Shown: positions 34,261 to 46,047, counted from the first letter of the stretch. The stretch: 64,000 nt of DNA from Dermanyssus gallinae (GCA_003439945.1 QVRM01001090.1:26001-90000); one strand, 5' to 3'. The notes: generated by a model from the sequence alone, not told the origin. Translations and numbers: made by a program.

Positions 34261-35110
34261 GTAAGTGCGCCGGTCGATGGCTCCAAATAAAAGCTTGATT
34301 TTTCTCGATTTTTTTGGGGGGGGCAAAACGTTGTCAAAGTCACTTTTTATACCCTCTAATCGTCTGAAGTGTATTCTTCTTAATCAATTCTAAAGCCAAC
34401 GGAACGTGTGATAATCTGACAGACCAATATTAGGACTATAAGATAAATGCGGTAGAACATTTCATGAGAAATTCAGCGACTTACGGCAAGCCGCCACAGA
34501 TATATGCGGTTAGGTGTCGCGGTACAATACAGTGCATCAATGATTGCAGTTCTTTTTAGTGAGAATCGTTTCTTTATTCTGCAGAGGCTTATAGTGTGCC
34601 CCCCCCCCCCCCCGACCAGATGCTCACCGTCTTAGTCTTGAACGTGATGGCCTTCGTTCGCAAAGATGTCAGACCCAATGCGCTGTTTCGACAATAGCTT
34701 TGCGCGAGTTATGTTAATGTAGACGGTACATTTGTCACCGCCAGTAGTTGAGTTTCTTGTGAAACAATGCTCGTTGTTCCTTTGAAGAGGATGAGCACAG
34801 GTGGCTCATCCATCCCGTAGACGGATTAAATTTTTGTTATCTCGGCAATCTCACTTAGTACTTCGCGCGAGGGTGGATTGCAACCAGAATCAACCGCAAG
34901 GGAGCCTTTGTAGGTAGTTTTTCTGTAACCCACAAAAACACTGCGCTGCAAGTTGAGGAGCGTGGTGATAGCAGGTGTTGATTCCTGAAGAACAGACTGC
35001 AAGGATAGCAGACGATGCTTGTTAAGAACGCACTAGAGTTTACTGACTAGAGAGCATCGCGCACTAACTAGTATTTCGCCCTGATTGTAGTACTTTGGTT
35101 CACTAAAGCC

Positions 35111-35155
<45 letters not shown>
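35111..35155. repeat. (TA)n microsatellite, 45 bp
   Basis: A TA array with one AAA interruption. Confidence 0.95.
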
Positions 35156-35156
<1 letters not shown>

Positions 35157-35179
35157 GAGTCTTCAAAAGCGAGTTCCTG

Positions 35180-35249
<70 letters not shown>
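35180..35249. repeat. (TAA)n microsatellite, 70 bp
   Basis: About 23 TAA units, 25 bases after a TA array. Confidence 0.97.
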
Positions 35250-35333
35250 GATAACTTCAGCAGTGCAGAATTTAATTTGTGTACCACGATGACCGGGTGT
35301 ATTGAGAATGTGCCATGTTTGTGTGTTTTGCAG

Positions 35334-35486
35334 ACATCTTTGCCGTGATCACGTACGACAGGGCTGACGATGCGTTCCGTCTGTCACTGTTTTCGGAAGA
35401 GTCTGTACCGCTGTTCGGACCGACGCTACCCTGTCCGCCCGTGTTTCACAACCATCAGGAATTTCGCGAGTTCCTGCTTGTCAAAT
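35334..35486 (+). CDS. GARNL3: GARNL3-like gene, visible exon 7 (end of RapGAP domain)
   Basis: Two bases complete a His codon, then 50 codons: IFAVITYDRADDAFRLSLFS, EESVPLFGPTLPCPPVFHNH and QEFREFLLVK, plus one base. HIFAxVxY, SEESVPxFGPxLP and HQEFRxFLLVK are shared with GARNL3. The family-typical donor is GTTAGT and the acceptor TTTTGCAG. The exon closes the RapGAP fold. Confidence 0.95.
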
Positions 35487-36598
35487 GTTAGTATAGCAAG
35501 CTGCGCGCAGATGTCGCCTAGCAAAATTGCGAATATGCGTTACTGTGTAGACACATAGTAGAACAGCATGTCACATACAAAGCGCACTGCATGCGTTACC
35601 TTCTCACACAGTTATAATATATAGCTCAGTAGCAGTAGAAACAAAGCTTCCCCACTAAATGTTGCTGAATTCTTATCCATGTTGCGGCAGGCAAGTGGGA
35701 GGGCGGCAATATTTTTGTTTGATGTACATTGGAAAGCAAGAAGCCTCTTTGTACGGTGTTCACCGTTAGTGCCGTGTTGTTTTTTTTTCTTTCTAACGAA
35801 CGATGTTTGTGATGAAGTTTCTGGGCATAAATAAACACTTAATTAGCCATTGGCCATTGCTCCGGTATAGTCTTCCTCCGGTTTCCGATGGCACCGCTAA
35901 GGCGTGATTCCGTAGGAACATGTGCGCTTACCACTACCACAATTCAAAGAATCCACCTCTCAGATGCCGTATCAGATTTGCTTGCCAAAGACCCTACTAG
36001 AATACAGGCAGACCCCATTAATATGTAACGACATTTAAGCAGACGCATCGTGATTGAGATTTGAAGCATCGCTTCACTCTAACACAAAACACCTTTACTT
36101 GTGAGAAAGGTGCTAATAGACAGTATTTGACCATGAGATACAACTCGACATAACGGCATAGGCCGAAATTAAAATATTTATACTCGGGGTTATTGGACGG
36201 TAGTAAGGCTTGGGATATCGTGCGTGAAATAATTATGCTACCTTGTTAGAGGAAAGCATCCCAAAATATTACACGTCAGTCAACATTTGGGATTGTTAAT
36301 GTTACATATTTTGATGTTAAAATATCCAAATTACGCCTTTCGTTTTTACATGCCGTAATTCCACCGTAATTAATAGGAATACAACGTTATAAGGTCCATT
36401 GACTAAATTACACTGTCTACGAGAATCTTTTACCCATACCTACGTCGCCTGGCCCTGAATCGAAGTTTATCTACCGTATACATGTAAAATGTTTGCTTTT
36501 TTGCAATGCAGTCGTAATTGGTCGTAATGGTTTTCCGTATTGTTTTTCTTATTCAGTTTTTACATGTAGCTATTGTGTGAATCAGGTGACAAATTTGC

Positions 36599-36629
<31 letters not shown>

Positions 36630-36655
36630 GTTTATGGTTATGTAGCATTTTGCAT

Positions 36656-36720
<65 letters not shown>

Positions 36721-37200
36721 TCTATCTGCTTTGTGTTTACGCCTAGAGTATTCGTGTTTAACATACGATGCTTAGGTTGGTTTGTGTAGACCTCTATTCG
36801 TACGGAGGATGAGGTACCCTGCTGAAATTGAAAAGTTCGCCAACGGAGATAGGCAAGCCTAGCTTTTTTAGATCGTATAGCTACGTCGTCAGTGGCACCG
36901 GCGGCACCCGTTACCTGAGGGACCATGCGCGCGAGAAGAACAACAACAGCCAGAATGCGGTTCAAACAATTGCCCTTCTCCAGCAGGTGGGTGCTGCTAA
37001 CGACGTAGAAGAAGAGACCGCCGGCTTGACGCTAGCGGCTGGCACAGGGACCCCCCGACGATAGGGGGGGGGTCCTTCTGCTAACAACAAGACAGTCAGG
37101 CCCAGCGTCCGTCATGCACACGCCCTCGGTGGCCGCGCGTTCTCCGCCGTCAGTTGTTTTAGGCTAATTAGGCTGTTTGCAAATTGTTTGCTCTTTTCAG
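35487..37200 (+). other. Intron 7 of GARNL3-like gene
   Basis: A 1.7-kb intron. It holds two (TA)n arrays and otherwise AT-rich sequence without recognisable elements. Confidence 0.88.
36599..36719. repeat. Two (TA)n microsatellites
   Basis: A 28-bp array and a 58-bp array are separated by about 35 bases. Confidence 0.96.
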
Positions 37201-37313
37201 TAATCAACGGTGAGAAGGCGGCGTTCAATACCCCGATTTTCGCGCAGAAGAGGGAACGCACCTTGGACATGCTCATTAAGGACCTTTACCACGAACACAT
37301 GTCCGACCGAGGG
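37201..37313 (+). CDS. GARNL3: GARNL3-like gene, visible exon 8
   Basis: Two bases complete a Leu codon, then 37 codons: INGEKAAFNTPIFAQKRERT, LDMLIKDLYHEH and MSDRG. LINGEKA and TPxFAQKRxRTLDMLI match the last helix region after the RapGAP domain in GARNL3. The acceptor CTCTTTTCAG is strong. The donor GTAAGTA is followed after 17 bases by a long poly-G tract. Confidence 0.94.
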
Positions 37314-37330
37314 GTAAGTAGTGGAGGGTC

Positions 37331-37371
37331 GGGGGGGCGGGGGGGGCGGGGGGGGGCGGGGGGGGGCGGGG
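37331..37371 (+). repeat. G-run array (potential G-quadruplex) just after exon 8 donor
   Basis: Five runs of 5-9 G separated by single C bases. On the sense strand this satisfies the G3+ N1-7 quadruplex pattern. It may act as an intronic splicing enhancer through G-run binding proteins; that is inference. Confidence 0.9.
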
Positions 37372-38693
37372 AGGTGCGCAGAAGGGAAGCCTAACCCCAA
37401 CCAGTGCTAGTCGAGTTCCGACCCAGTGTAGCAGCATTCGGCATTCGTCTAGCCGCTATTTGATTAGGACAACGACTCGCAACTGCTGCTGTAGCAGCAG
37501 CAGCAGGTCATCGACCAAAGCAAACACAATGAAACGTGCTGCCGAAGCGAGCGGTAACACGCATGGGGTGATATGGGGGCGGGGGGGGTGGGGGGAGGGT
37601 AGGCAAAGCTCGTAGTTGTTGTTGGGTAGCCTAACAACGAGTACGAGCCGGTCGAGATAGCGAGAACCTAAGAGAATACTAGCTGGATAAGAACTTCAAC
37701 ATTTGCTTTCCTGTACCCTTTTACCGCTGTCGCGTGTCGTTTGCTTGCTAGGTTTCCCTATATAGGTGACGATACCTTACATAGAGGGCATTATCCTACG
37801 TTGAATCCGTCGTTGTGTTTTTAGAGCGAAGAAGACAATGACGAAGAAACGCGTTGCTTTATCATCATCTCTTATTAAGTGGTATTAAGTAAAAAAAAAA
37901 AAAAACAACGGTTAACATTGCTATTGCAGCCAGCCACTTGTCCCCCCCCCCCCGCCTAACCTTTCAGGTCGATAAAATGGTAGTTTAGATAGCTCTGCAA
38001 GGAGCTAGCCTGCAGACATAATAATAATAATAATAATAATGCGAATGCAAACCTGACGCTATTCCTTCTGATACTACAACGGTCCTTTGCTTCTGACTGT
38101 CCTCCTCATTACCCACTTAAAACGCAGCAAATCCGAGAGGTAAAGGGCCGACCTCCTCCTATCCCATCGAGGCAGAGCTTTCACGCAAAGGTAGCCCGTT
38201 GCTCGTAAAATCATTGCACCACTCAGTCCACGCGCATGCGCGCGTCCCTATGTTTAAGCGTGTATGTCTGTACTTGCATATATGTGTGTATTTGTGTGTG
38301 TTTGTGTACGCCTATGTATACTTCGCTCGTTCCTCCTTCACCTGTTTACCTCTCGTCGACTCTAGTTTAGTAGCGTTTGTTGCTTTGCATCGCCTTACGT
38401 CGCACCGACTGCGTTGTCCCTCTCTCTCTACTACTAGTTGGACCGTTCGAAACGATTCGAGCAATTCGATGTCATCAGCACTGTGTAATACACGACTGGA
38501 TCGGTCACGCATTACTTGCAGTTACGGCAGATAAGGTCCTATCATTCCAACTCATCCCGCTGTCTTCAAGCCAGGCTAAAACGATGTTTACTCGTAATCG
38601 GGCTCGGGCTTTGCGGCAGTACCGCGATATGTTCGTTTCGCCTTTTACTAAACGCATCGGTGCCTCTGTGATCAGACGCTCACAATGAACCCA

Positions 38694-38758
38694 CGCTTGT
38701 GCAATCAGCAACGAAAATTGCAATCCAATGGCAATTTTCGTAGCTGATTGCACAAGCG
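38694..38758. repeat. 65-bp foldback hairpin with 28-bp arms
   Basis: The left arm starts CGCTTGTGCAATCAGC and the right arm is its reverse complement over 28 bases with one mismatch. The loop has nine bases. The near-perfect pairing is longer than chance would give. It could be a small foldback element or a source of hairpin RNA. I recognise no known microRNA in it. Confidence 0.85.
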
Positions 38759-39002
38759 GATGCCAGCGCGGTCGTCTCCTGAACGCCTGCCCACTCGTCG
38801 ACCGCCTCGTCGTCACCACTGTGCCACCAGGTGGTTTCGTCTCACTGGCTACTAGAACTAGCTATGAACTACGCGCCATTTTGCCGCACGGCTTTTTCTC
38901 TGGTCGCCGTCAATCGTGCGTTTACGGCACACCAACGAATCGATGGCCATATATCAGTAGACGATTATGTAGGGGCTTTTTGCCTACCTAACCTATTCCC
39001 TC

Positions 39003-39026
39003 ATAGTAGTAGTAGTAGTAGTAGTA
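39003..39026. repeat. (TAG)n microsatellite
   Basis: Seven to eight TAG units in intron 8. Confidence 0.9.
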
Positions 39027-40640
39027 CGGTCCTTCTTTTCCTCCAGCGCCTCCAATGCGCCCTCCTTTTATGGCTTGGCGCGCCCATTAGCTAGCGCTAT
39101 TACTGCATGCAAAAAGAAGCGAAGCGGCCTGCCAGGGACAGTTACTATTGATGGCTGGATTCACGGAGATACGATGGCCTCGTACCCCGTCGGTCGCCTG
39201 GCGTCTCTGTTTGTTCTGCAACACCAAAACAACTCCGCTCCGAATTGTTGTCAGCGACAGCTGTCTCACATCTCTTCCGTTTGGCCTCTTCGAGCAGAAA
39301 GCTCTGTGTCACGGAGCGGTCGTCGTTTTCCGACCTCGCGCTGTTGTAGCCTGAATTGAGCGGTCTGAATAGCGGGCGGTCGATGGCCGACTCCGACAAG
39401 GATCGTGCGCCGCCGACCAACAGAATGTGCCCAGACACGCTCGTATTCATCATCTCTGGCACTTCACTGTCGGTTGCCCCATGAGTGTGGCGCTTGGGGC
39501 GCGTCGTACACGTCCAGTGATAGTCCACCCAACACGTTTCACCGTGAGCCGATCAGACAAACATACCCAAGGTGGGGTTGTCGGACGGTCGGGCGCGTCT
39601 AAGTGGTTGTTGTAATGCTTGGTAATGGCGGTAGCGGTGGCGGCTGCGACGGTGGTTGCAGTAGTAGATGCAGTAGTGTCGACGTCTAGTAGCAATAATA
39701 GCAACAGCACTCCACCCAGTGCATCACAATAGCCGCCTTTGCAGGTTGGCTACACGTACACCACCTCCTCGAGAAGCCTTCGACAAGAACAAGCCGTGTA
39801 GCAGAAGTCGAGTGGTGCAGGTGAGGGGATTGGGCGGGTTGTTGCCCACTGGTGCCCGCCCGGCTTGCTCGTTTTAGTGTCAGCCTGTTGGCCGCAACCC
39901 GCCATTTCTACGGGGAACTAGGAGTTCCCTAGCAGGTCCCTAAGCTGGCTGTAGCAGATGCCGGCGGTGTGCGGTACTGCGGTACGCCCCGCTTGCGCCC
40001 CCTTCAGATCACCGACCGTCTATCGTTCACCTCCTCTCTCGGGGGGGGGGGCAAGAACGCCTGTGGCTTAGACGCTCGGGGGCGTCAGAGTACGTTGAAG
40101 ACACAGTGGGCGAGGTGAGGTGGCTGAGAACGGAACCGAAAAGCAGTGCTCACATTGCCTCGCTCAGGAAGCAGCGGCAGCAGCAGCACAAAATTTGGGT
40201 AGGATTTGTTCACGTTTGCACCTACAGTTTGATCAGAGTCAACGACCACGATGCCACTGCCGACAATTGCCGATCATGCAAGTAGTATGGACATTTTGGC
40301 ATCTGTTACATCGGGTGCGCTAGGCCGCGTCCTATACTGCAGCAATGAAGGATGCTTAGGGCATGCGAGACCCACCGCCACTTTGTGGTCTGGCCTAGGG
40401 GACGGGGCAACTCGTATCGGCACACACTCCACCCGGCACACATTTGGACCTCCCACGTCCGAGAACGACAACGGCAAGCACATACACGCAGGCACGCACG
40501 CACAAACACCCACACAGAAACGAACCGAGATAGATTTTACACTTTACCGTATCTTTCTTGATGCTTACGTTAGCACTATTGCCTACACAGCCTAGCCATA
40601 CTACTACAACTACTACTTCTGCCGATCGTGGACTTTGCAG

Positions 40641-40754
40641 ACGATGCTGAATCGCCGGGCGTTCTCCGATGTTCTTCCTGAAACCCCGCGAGGATCTCGA
40701 AGAAAGGAGGAGGCTCGTCAGGTGGAGTTTGTCCGTATCGGACAGGCACTCAAG
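40641..40754 (+). CDS. GARNL3: GARNL3-like gene, visible exon 9 (linker between GAP and CNH)
   Basis: The exon encodes 38 codons, phase 0-0: TMLNRRAFSDVLPETPRGSR, then RKEEARQVEFVRIGQALK. MLNRRxFSDVLPExP, KEEARQxEFVRIGQALK match the GARNL3 linker closely. The Ser/Arg-rich RRAFSDV and PRGSRRK could be phosphorylation or basic targeting motifs, as inference only. Its skipping would preserve the frame. The acceptor is TTTGCAG and the donor GTAAGA. Confidence 0.94.
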
Positions 40755-41820
40755 GTAAGAAGGAGGATGCGCCTGTGTTGTTGCTGTTTCTGGCCTTACT
40801 AGGCCCTATTATCAGTCATTGTTGCTATCGTAAAGCCCTTGAGTTTGTCTGCTCGCAATCCTCATTACAGTGCGAAAGCAGATGAACTGCCCCTCCCCCC
40901 CCTCTCAGAAGGATAGATATTTATGATAAAATTAAAAGACGTGGGCGTTCAGGCCAGCCCGCTGGCGGTATTGCATTTCGTAGGGCAAGAGCGGCTGCCG
41001 ATCGTAATTCTGAGACCCAATGTGGCCCCCGTTTTGTCCGAACGTCGGTTGGGGCGGGCGCTTGAGAAAGGCGTAGCGTGCACATAAAATTCGAGGGTCG
41101 TCTGGGCAATATCACGTCAATACCTAGGTAGCCCCTTTACGGTACGAATTTAGTTATACGTTAACAAAACTCGGATTGGGTGGGTGGAACGAGCTTTGAG
41201 AACTGTGGCTGTGGCTCATTGAGAAAACGTAGTAACACGAGTTTGCCGACTGTAAAGTCATGTGTTTCACGTTTTCTTAAGCATGCGGGTTACATTGTTT
41301 GCCATGTGTTTTACATTTTTCTTAGTTAAATATAGCCCTGTTGCATTCAGCAAGAACGAGAAATTGAGGCCGTTGCTCCAAATGCATACTTGTGTGATCT
41401 GTGGTGTCTAGTCGTCACGCTAACGATTGCTCTTTTGTAATTAGTAAAACCGGCTTGAAGTAGCAGAGTATCTAAAAGTCATCTGTGCTCTGAAAGTCAT
41501 CGGTAAACACTAGCATACCGAGGCGGATACACTGAGATAAACGAACATATTGCAAGCCATGTAGGCGCTTAAATCCAAAAACGGTGCTGCTTTCTTTCTT
41601 TCTACAGCACTTGCCCCTATTTGCGCTACGTGCATGTCCAACTGCATAATACGATGCTAATTTTGCTCCTTACTTTCCGGATAGGGACTGCATGCTAGAA
41701 GTAGGTTATGTAGCATTCATAGTAGAATAAGTGTTTTACCGTTGATCACGTGTTGCCTATCTTATATCTACTCTCTCAAATGGCAATCATGCTCACCGAC
41801 ATCACCGCATTCGTTTCCAG
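40755..41820 (+). other. Intron 9 of GARNL3-like gene
   Basis: A 1.07-kb intron without recognisable repeats apart from a short C run near 40,895. Confidence 0.88.
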
Positions 41821-42001
41821 CTCGATACTATTGTCAAGGGCGATGCACCCACCTCGCTGGCGACAACGTCCCTATTCAAACGGGAACCGTGGGAGCCCCA
41901 TTGCTTCTACCCCGACTTTCCGTACGAGGTCGTCTGTGGCGATTCGTGGGGCGAGAATCGGCTAATTCTCGCCTCCGAAGCTGGCATCTTTATTATTGAA
42001 G
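41821..42001 (+). CDS. GARNL3: GARNL3-like gene, visible exon 10 (start of CNH domain)
   Basis: The exon encodes 60 codons and one base: LDTIVKGDAPTSLATTSLFK, REPWEPHCFYPDFPYEVVCG, DSWGENRLILASEAGIFIIE. IVxGDAPxSLA and KxEPWEPxCFxxxFPxEVVCGD match GARNL3. The WGExxLIxASxxGIFII strand pattern is the first blade of the citron-homology beta-propeller. CNH domains generally mediate protein contacts with small GTPases or kinases. The acceptor is TTTCCAG and the donor GTAAAT. Confidence 0.94.
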
Positions 42002-42572
42002 GTAAATCAACGAAGCCCTGCCCTGAACCGTGCTGCCGTTTTGTCATGCATTAAGGGTTCTTGGGTAAACGCCAGTAATACGTGGCAAGCTAGGAGCTGT
42101 CGCCGCAGTATCTACTTAAGGTACTTCGTACGCAGCATATATGTAGCACGAATCTCTTTAATATTTTCCTGTCTATGCATACATGCACACCCTTCTTGCA
42201 TATGACATTACAGGGTGGTAAAGCACGAGCATAAATTGTCTGCTTTAGTTTTATACTCTATGACAGAGGTACAATATATATAAATATATATGTATATATA
42301 CCTCTGTCATAGGGTATAAAACTAAAGCAGGATCTATGCTTGTGCTTTATCACCTTGTAATGCCCTATGCAAGAAGAGAAACAGCGATCGTAGAGATCAA
42401 AACACAGCAAAATCGACATAGAAACGAGCTTCTCAGACTACCTTCTTACCATGAGGACAGATACCTCTTTATTTTCTGCAATAAATTCACGACGTGTATG
42501 AATTATTGAAATTACGCTATTTTCGGCATTTAGCAGAATAATCGTATTTTTTTTCTGTGCTTAATCTTGCAG
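42002..42572 (+). other. Intron 10 of GARNL3-like gene
   Basis: The shortest visible intron (571 bases). About a third of it is one long foldback, described separately. Confidence 0.9.
42192..42376. mobile_element. Long foldback element (MITE-like), about 80-bp arms
   Basis: The left arm from CTTCTTGCAT through TTACAGGGTGGTAAAGCAC to CTATGACAGAGGTA pairs with the right arm at about 90% identity across a TA-rich loop of about 25 bases. Inside the arms, TA followed by CAGGGTGGTAAAGCAC and its complement preceding TA look like Tc1/mariner-type ends, so the mobile unit may be only 42,211-42,357. No coding capacity. A stable hairpin RNA would form in the host pre-mRNA. Confidence 0.8.
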
Positions 42573-42761
42573 AAGGGCTTCAGTACAGGCAGATCTTCGA
42601 CAAAACTGTTCAAGTGAAGCAGTTATCGGTGGTCGAGGCGCACGGCATCCTGCTCTTACGCACTGACCGAGGTCGGGACTCGCGAGTACACGTATTTCGT
42701 TTGTCCGACTTTGAGTTCGAACCGTCGTTTGGACTCGTCAAAACAAGACACGACCTTCGGG
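42573..42761 (+). CDS. GARNL3: GARNL3-like gene, visible exon 11 (CNH domain)
   Basis: Two bases complete a Glu codon, then 62 codons: GLQYRQIFDKTVQVKQLSVV, EAHGILLLRTDRGRDSRVHV, FRLSDFEFEPSFGLVKTRHD, LR and one base. IFDKTVxVKQLxVxE, LLLRxDRGRDxRVxVFRLS match the second and third blade region of CNH in GARNL3. The acceptor is CTTGCAG and the donor GTAAGG. Confidence 0.93.
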
Positions 42762-44538
42762 GTAAGGCGAAAGGACACCTTCGTGAAAAGTCTCTAACTC
42801 AATCGGCGGCGTCGATATTATTTGCAATTTGTAGCTGTCACAGCTCACCGGGTTCTGACAGAGAGATGATTGCTCTTACAGTCGCTGTTGGCATTATTGT
42901 TTAATACCGCGTTCTTAGATAATTAGCAAGCAAATGAATGTTTGTGCACAAGGTTAGGTGCACTTCGCCGCTATAAATGTGACTATAAGAGAATCGCACA
43001 CCGATTGTACTTTCCTAGCTCTTTTTACTTTGGCGTGTAAGGACCACCAACGTCGCATTTAGGCGGTCGCCACTTGAGGCTGTCAGTCACCATTGGTTTC
43101 CTGGTACTTCCGTCGCTCTTAGATGGAGACGATTGTTCCTGACGTAATTTAACATCCTCCAGTGTGTATGCTATTGTAGAACAGATCATCTGACGACGTT
43201 AACACGGAAAAACGGAGCTTTTCTCAAACGACGAGCATGTGCTTTGTGTGCAGCAAGCATTTTCTTACGTGCGATTTAGTTTTCCCACATGTAAATAATC
43301 GGATATTCTTACTACGAAAATATGGCATTATCCAAATTTAACAGATTTCTGGTTGGCGGTCACGGTTACCCTGAACAAATGGGCCACTCGGGAGTCTTGT
43401 TTTCTCAACTTTAATATACATAAATTGACACGCATATTTGTATCGTGCTTTAGTTCTACCGATTAGTAGAGTATATCTCCTACGCGAAACACTTTTCTAT
43501 ATATATATATATGCGCACTGTCAGCTATGTTCACTAACATGTGCGATCATTAGATGCTAAGCAAACATACAATCACCGCGCGGAGCATACGGCCGACAAA
43601 TACGACACTGTGTACCGCGCGAATGATGTATAGCTAACGAAGCAGGAAACAGTTTTGCGTCTTCGCGCCTCTGTGAGAAAATGTCCGTGCCGTCCGAGCA
43701 AAGCTTAAAGCGCAACAATTGTTCACTTAATACACTGAATACGGCCCCACGAGCTGGCTGGCGTTGAAATGAGCATGGAGTTGGAGGCTAGGAGCAGGCA
43801 CTTCATAAGGCTTCCGCTAATGCTTCTGTGCGAACTCGTTTCTCCTCCCTCCCTCCCTTTACTATAACTAGGTCCATTCGTCCCGCGCGCCCACACACTA
43901 GCCCACTAGTTCGAGCGAAGCGTGAACTTTTGCGTTGTTTGAGCGTGAAGAAAGCGCCCTATAACGAGGCAACGACAGACAGCAAACGTTAGTTATGGGA
44001 CGCTGCAAAGAGCTTGTTTATTTGTTACTTGTTGCCGTCGCAGCCGCCACTGCCGCCACCATTGCCATTATCGTCGTCTTCGACAGGAAGACGGGTTGTG
44101 CGACCTAGTCGTAACTCGTTCTTGTTCTTGCTGTTGGTAATGGCGTTGTTGTTCTAGTGTACGCCTGCCTGCCTCCCCCCACGCCCACACCTATACTACA
44201 CGCATGTATATGTGTGGGTGCGTTGTGCCATGTAGATGCCGTTGTAGTAGCAGTAGTAGTAGTTGTTGTTGTTGTTGATGCTATTGTTGATTTTGTTGTT
44301 GTTGCTGTTGATGATATTGTTATTGTTGTTGATGATGTTGATGATGTTGATACAGTTGTTGTTGATGAAGATGATGTTGATGCTCGTACCGCTGCTGTTG
44401 TCGTTGTTATTGTCGATGTAGACGCTTATGCTGTCATCGCTATTGTTTGCCACCGTTATAGCCATGTTGTTATTATTATTGTTGTTGTTGTTGTCGTTGT
44501 TGCTGCTGTTGCTGCTGCTGCTGCTGCCGCTGTTGCAG
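42762..44538 (+). other. Intron 11 of GARNL3-like gene
   Basis: A 1.8-kb intron. The first 1.3 kb show a short TA run near 43,500 and nothing else recognisable. The last 300 bases are a TTG-rich tract running right up to the exon 12 acceptor. Confidence 0.88.
44241..44535 (+). repeat. TTG/GTA-rich tract ending at the exon 12 acceptor
   Basis: Imperfect TTG, GAT and GCT triplets fill the last 295 bases of the intron and serve in place of an ordinary polypyrimidine tract (CTGCTGCTGCCGCTGTTGCAG). Confidence 0.88.
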
Positions 44539-44726
44539 AACACCGCCTTGAGCGTACCAAAGGCTGTCATCTGTATTCGTTGAGTCGGCCCGGCGGCAGT
44601 CACCTACGGATGGCGGTCTGTGTCGGCCGGAAGCTTCTCGTCATGCAGTGGCGCCACTCGGCCGCCTGGACAACGTGGTGTGCCGCATCGGACACCGATA
44701 CCGTCGACGGTTTCCACCTCGTCCGG
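44539..44726 (+). CDS. GARNL3: GARNL3-like gene, visible exon 12 (CNH domain)
   Basis: Two bases complete a Glu codon, then 62 codons: HRLERTKGCHLYSLSRPGGS, HLRMAVCVGRKLLVMQWRHS, AAWTTWCAASDTDTVDGFHL and VR. LExTKGCHLYxxS, LRxxVxVxRKLLxMxW correspond to the KTKGCHLYAI and RIVVAIRNKLLLI parts of the human protein. The following AAWTTWCAASDTDTVDG is a lineage-specific loop. The donor is GTAAGT and the exon ends in phase 0. Confidence 0.92.
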
Positions 44727-44940
44727 GTAAGTCGCGACGTTGCGCTAGCTAGCGAGTACCGTCGAGCCGCCGGATCGTGTACCGGCTGTCACTACCCGGC
44801 TGCTTGGCCCGGGCCTACGACGGGCTATTATTAGTTAGTATTAGTAGTGTACAGGTGTCACAATTACTAATATACGAATTAAATATTATTTACAATTTTG
44901 CTTGTCTTAGTGCCGGAGTGTCGGTCGGTGGCCACACCAT

Positions 44941-45170
<230 letters not shown>

Positions 45171-45279
45171 CATGTAATATTTACATTTAGGATCGACGCT
45201 CCTGTCTGCGAGCCTTTTCTGGGTAAATTGTGTAGAGGAATGGTAGATTTCAGAGGCCTACAGCGACCGAGTTGCCCGA

Positions 45280-45690
45280 ATAGCGCCGATAGATCGTCCA
45301 GACGTGCTGAACTTAGTGTGATCATATGGTCTCTTAGGAAAGCCGGTATACCATCCACACTTGAACAGAGGGCTTAAGTGTCCGCTGGCAAAGCAAGAAC
45401 TGCTGGGGTGACCATTGCGTTATGGTCACATGGGAAATCATTAGTTTGGAATGCAACGGTTTCGTGCACAACCGCGGTTTTTTTCTTACATCACAGCTCA
45501 GTTGAGCAGAGATGGGCAGCTAAGAAAGCGGAAGATAGAAAACGGCATAAATACGCTGCACTGGAAATAAGATATATCTTTGTGCCAATTGCCATGGAGG
45601 CGTATAGACTAATCAGCAAGGGAACAAAAGTTATCCTCAAACAAATAAGTAAGCGAGTTCAAGAGGTCACAAGTGATCAAAGATAGGGTC
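45280..45690 (+). pseudogene. C-terminal fragment of a non-LTR retrotransposon (nuclease-like tail), copy 1
   Basis: The frame reads VIIWSLRKAGIPSTLE, a stop, then VTIALWSHGKSLVWNATVSC, AAKKAEDRKRHKYAAL and YIFVPIAMEAY. The pattern of PDG-like, WDxT, AExxKxxKY and YxFxPIAxE blocks recurs in the ends of many invertebrate retrotransposon proteins and resembles the PD-(D/E)XK nuclease tail of RLE-type LINEs; the assignment is from memory of such sequences and not tested. The related copy at 59.8-60.15 kb shows that it is a family. It is broken by a stop and truncated at both ends, directly right of the TAA array. Confidence 0.5.
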
Positions 45691-46044
45691 AATTCTTGCG
45701 GCAAGCGTAGCCGTTGATCGTTTGAATGTGTATCACGGCATCTAGCTTAGGGTCCATGTAGTAAATTTTTTTTTTTAATAATTGCGATTATACGTTCAGA
45801 CCTCAAAGCTGTAACATAGTTTCCCATATCATAATAACGACGGGTGTTCTGGGCTGTTCAGTCAGTGGGTTTGTTCTGGGCCACGTTCTGTGTGTCTGTC
45901 TCTCTGTCTATGAGCCTATCTATCTATCTGATTATCTGTCTCTAGCCGAGGTCGTCCGCTTCCTCCATCGCGTTCATTGCTGCTCCGTATTCTGGACGTT
46001 GCAACCAGAAAGTGCCACACGTACGCCTGAACACAACACATTGT

Positions 46045-46047
<3 letters not shown>

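Larger units (their letters stand above)
34261..35333 (+). other. Intron 6 of GARNL3-like gene
   Basis: A 1.07-kb intron. It holds a C run of about 15 bases near 34,600, a (TA)n array and a (TAA)n array. No open frame of interest. Confidence 0.88.
37314..40640 (+). other. Intron 8 of GARNL3-like gene
   Basis: A 3.3-kb intron. It begins with a G-run array, has further G-rich sequence near 37,575-37,605 and a C run near 37,945, then a TAA run, a 65-bp perfect foldback and a TAG run. The many open frames of 38.2-40.6 kb overlap each other on both strands and contain no domain I recognise. Confidence 0.82.

Noticed and set aside
38694..38758. A known microRNA gene
   Set aside because: The arms do not match any mature microRNA I can recall and pairing is nearly perfect, so I list it only as a hairpin.
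44157..44834. 225-codon Val/Asp-rich frame across exon 12
   Set aside because: Most of it is the translated TTG/GAT repeat. Only the part from 44,539 to 44,726 is real exon.
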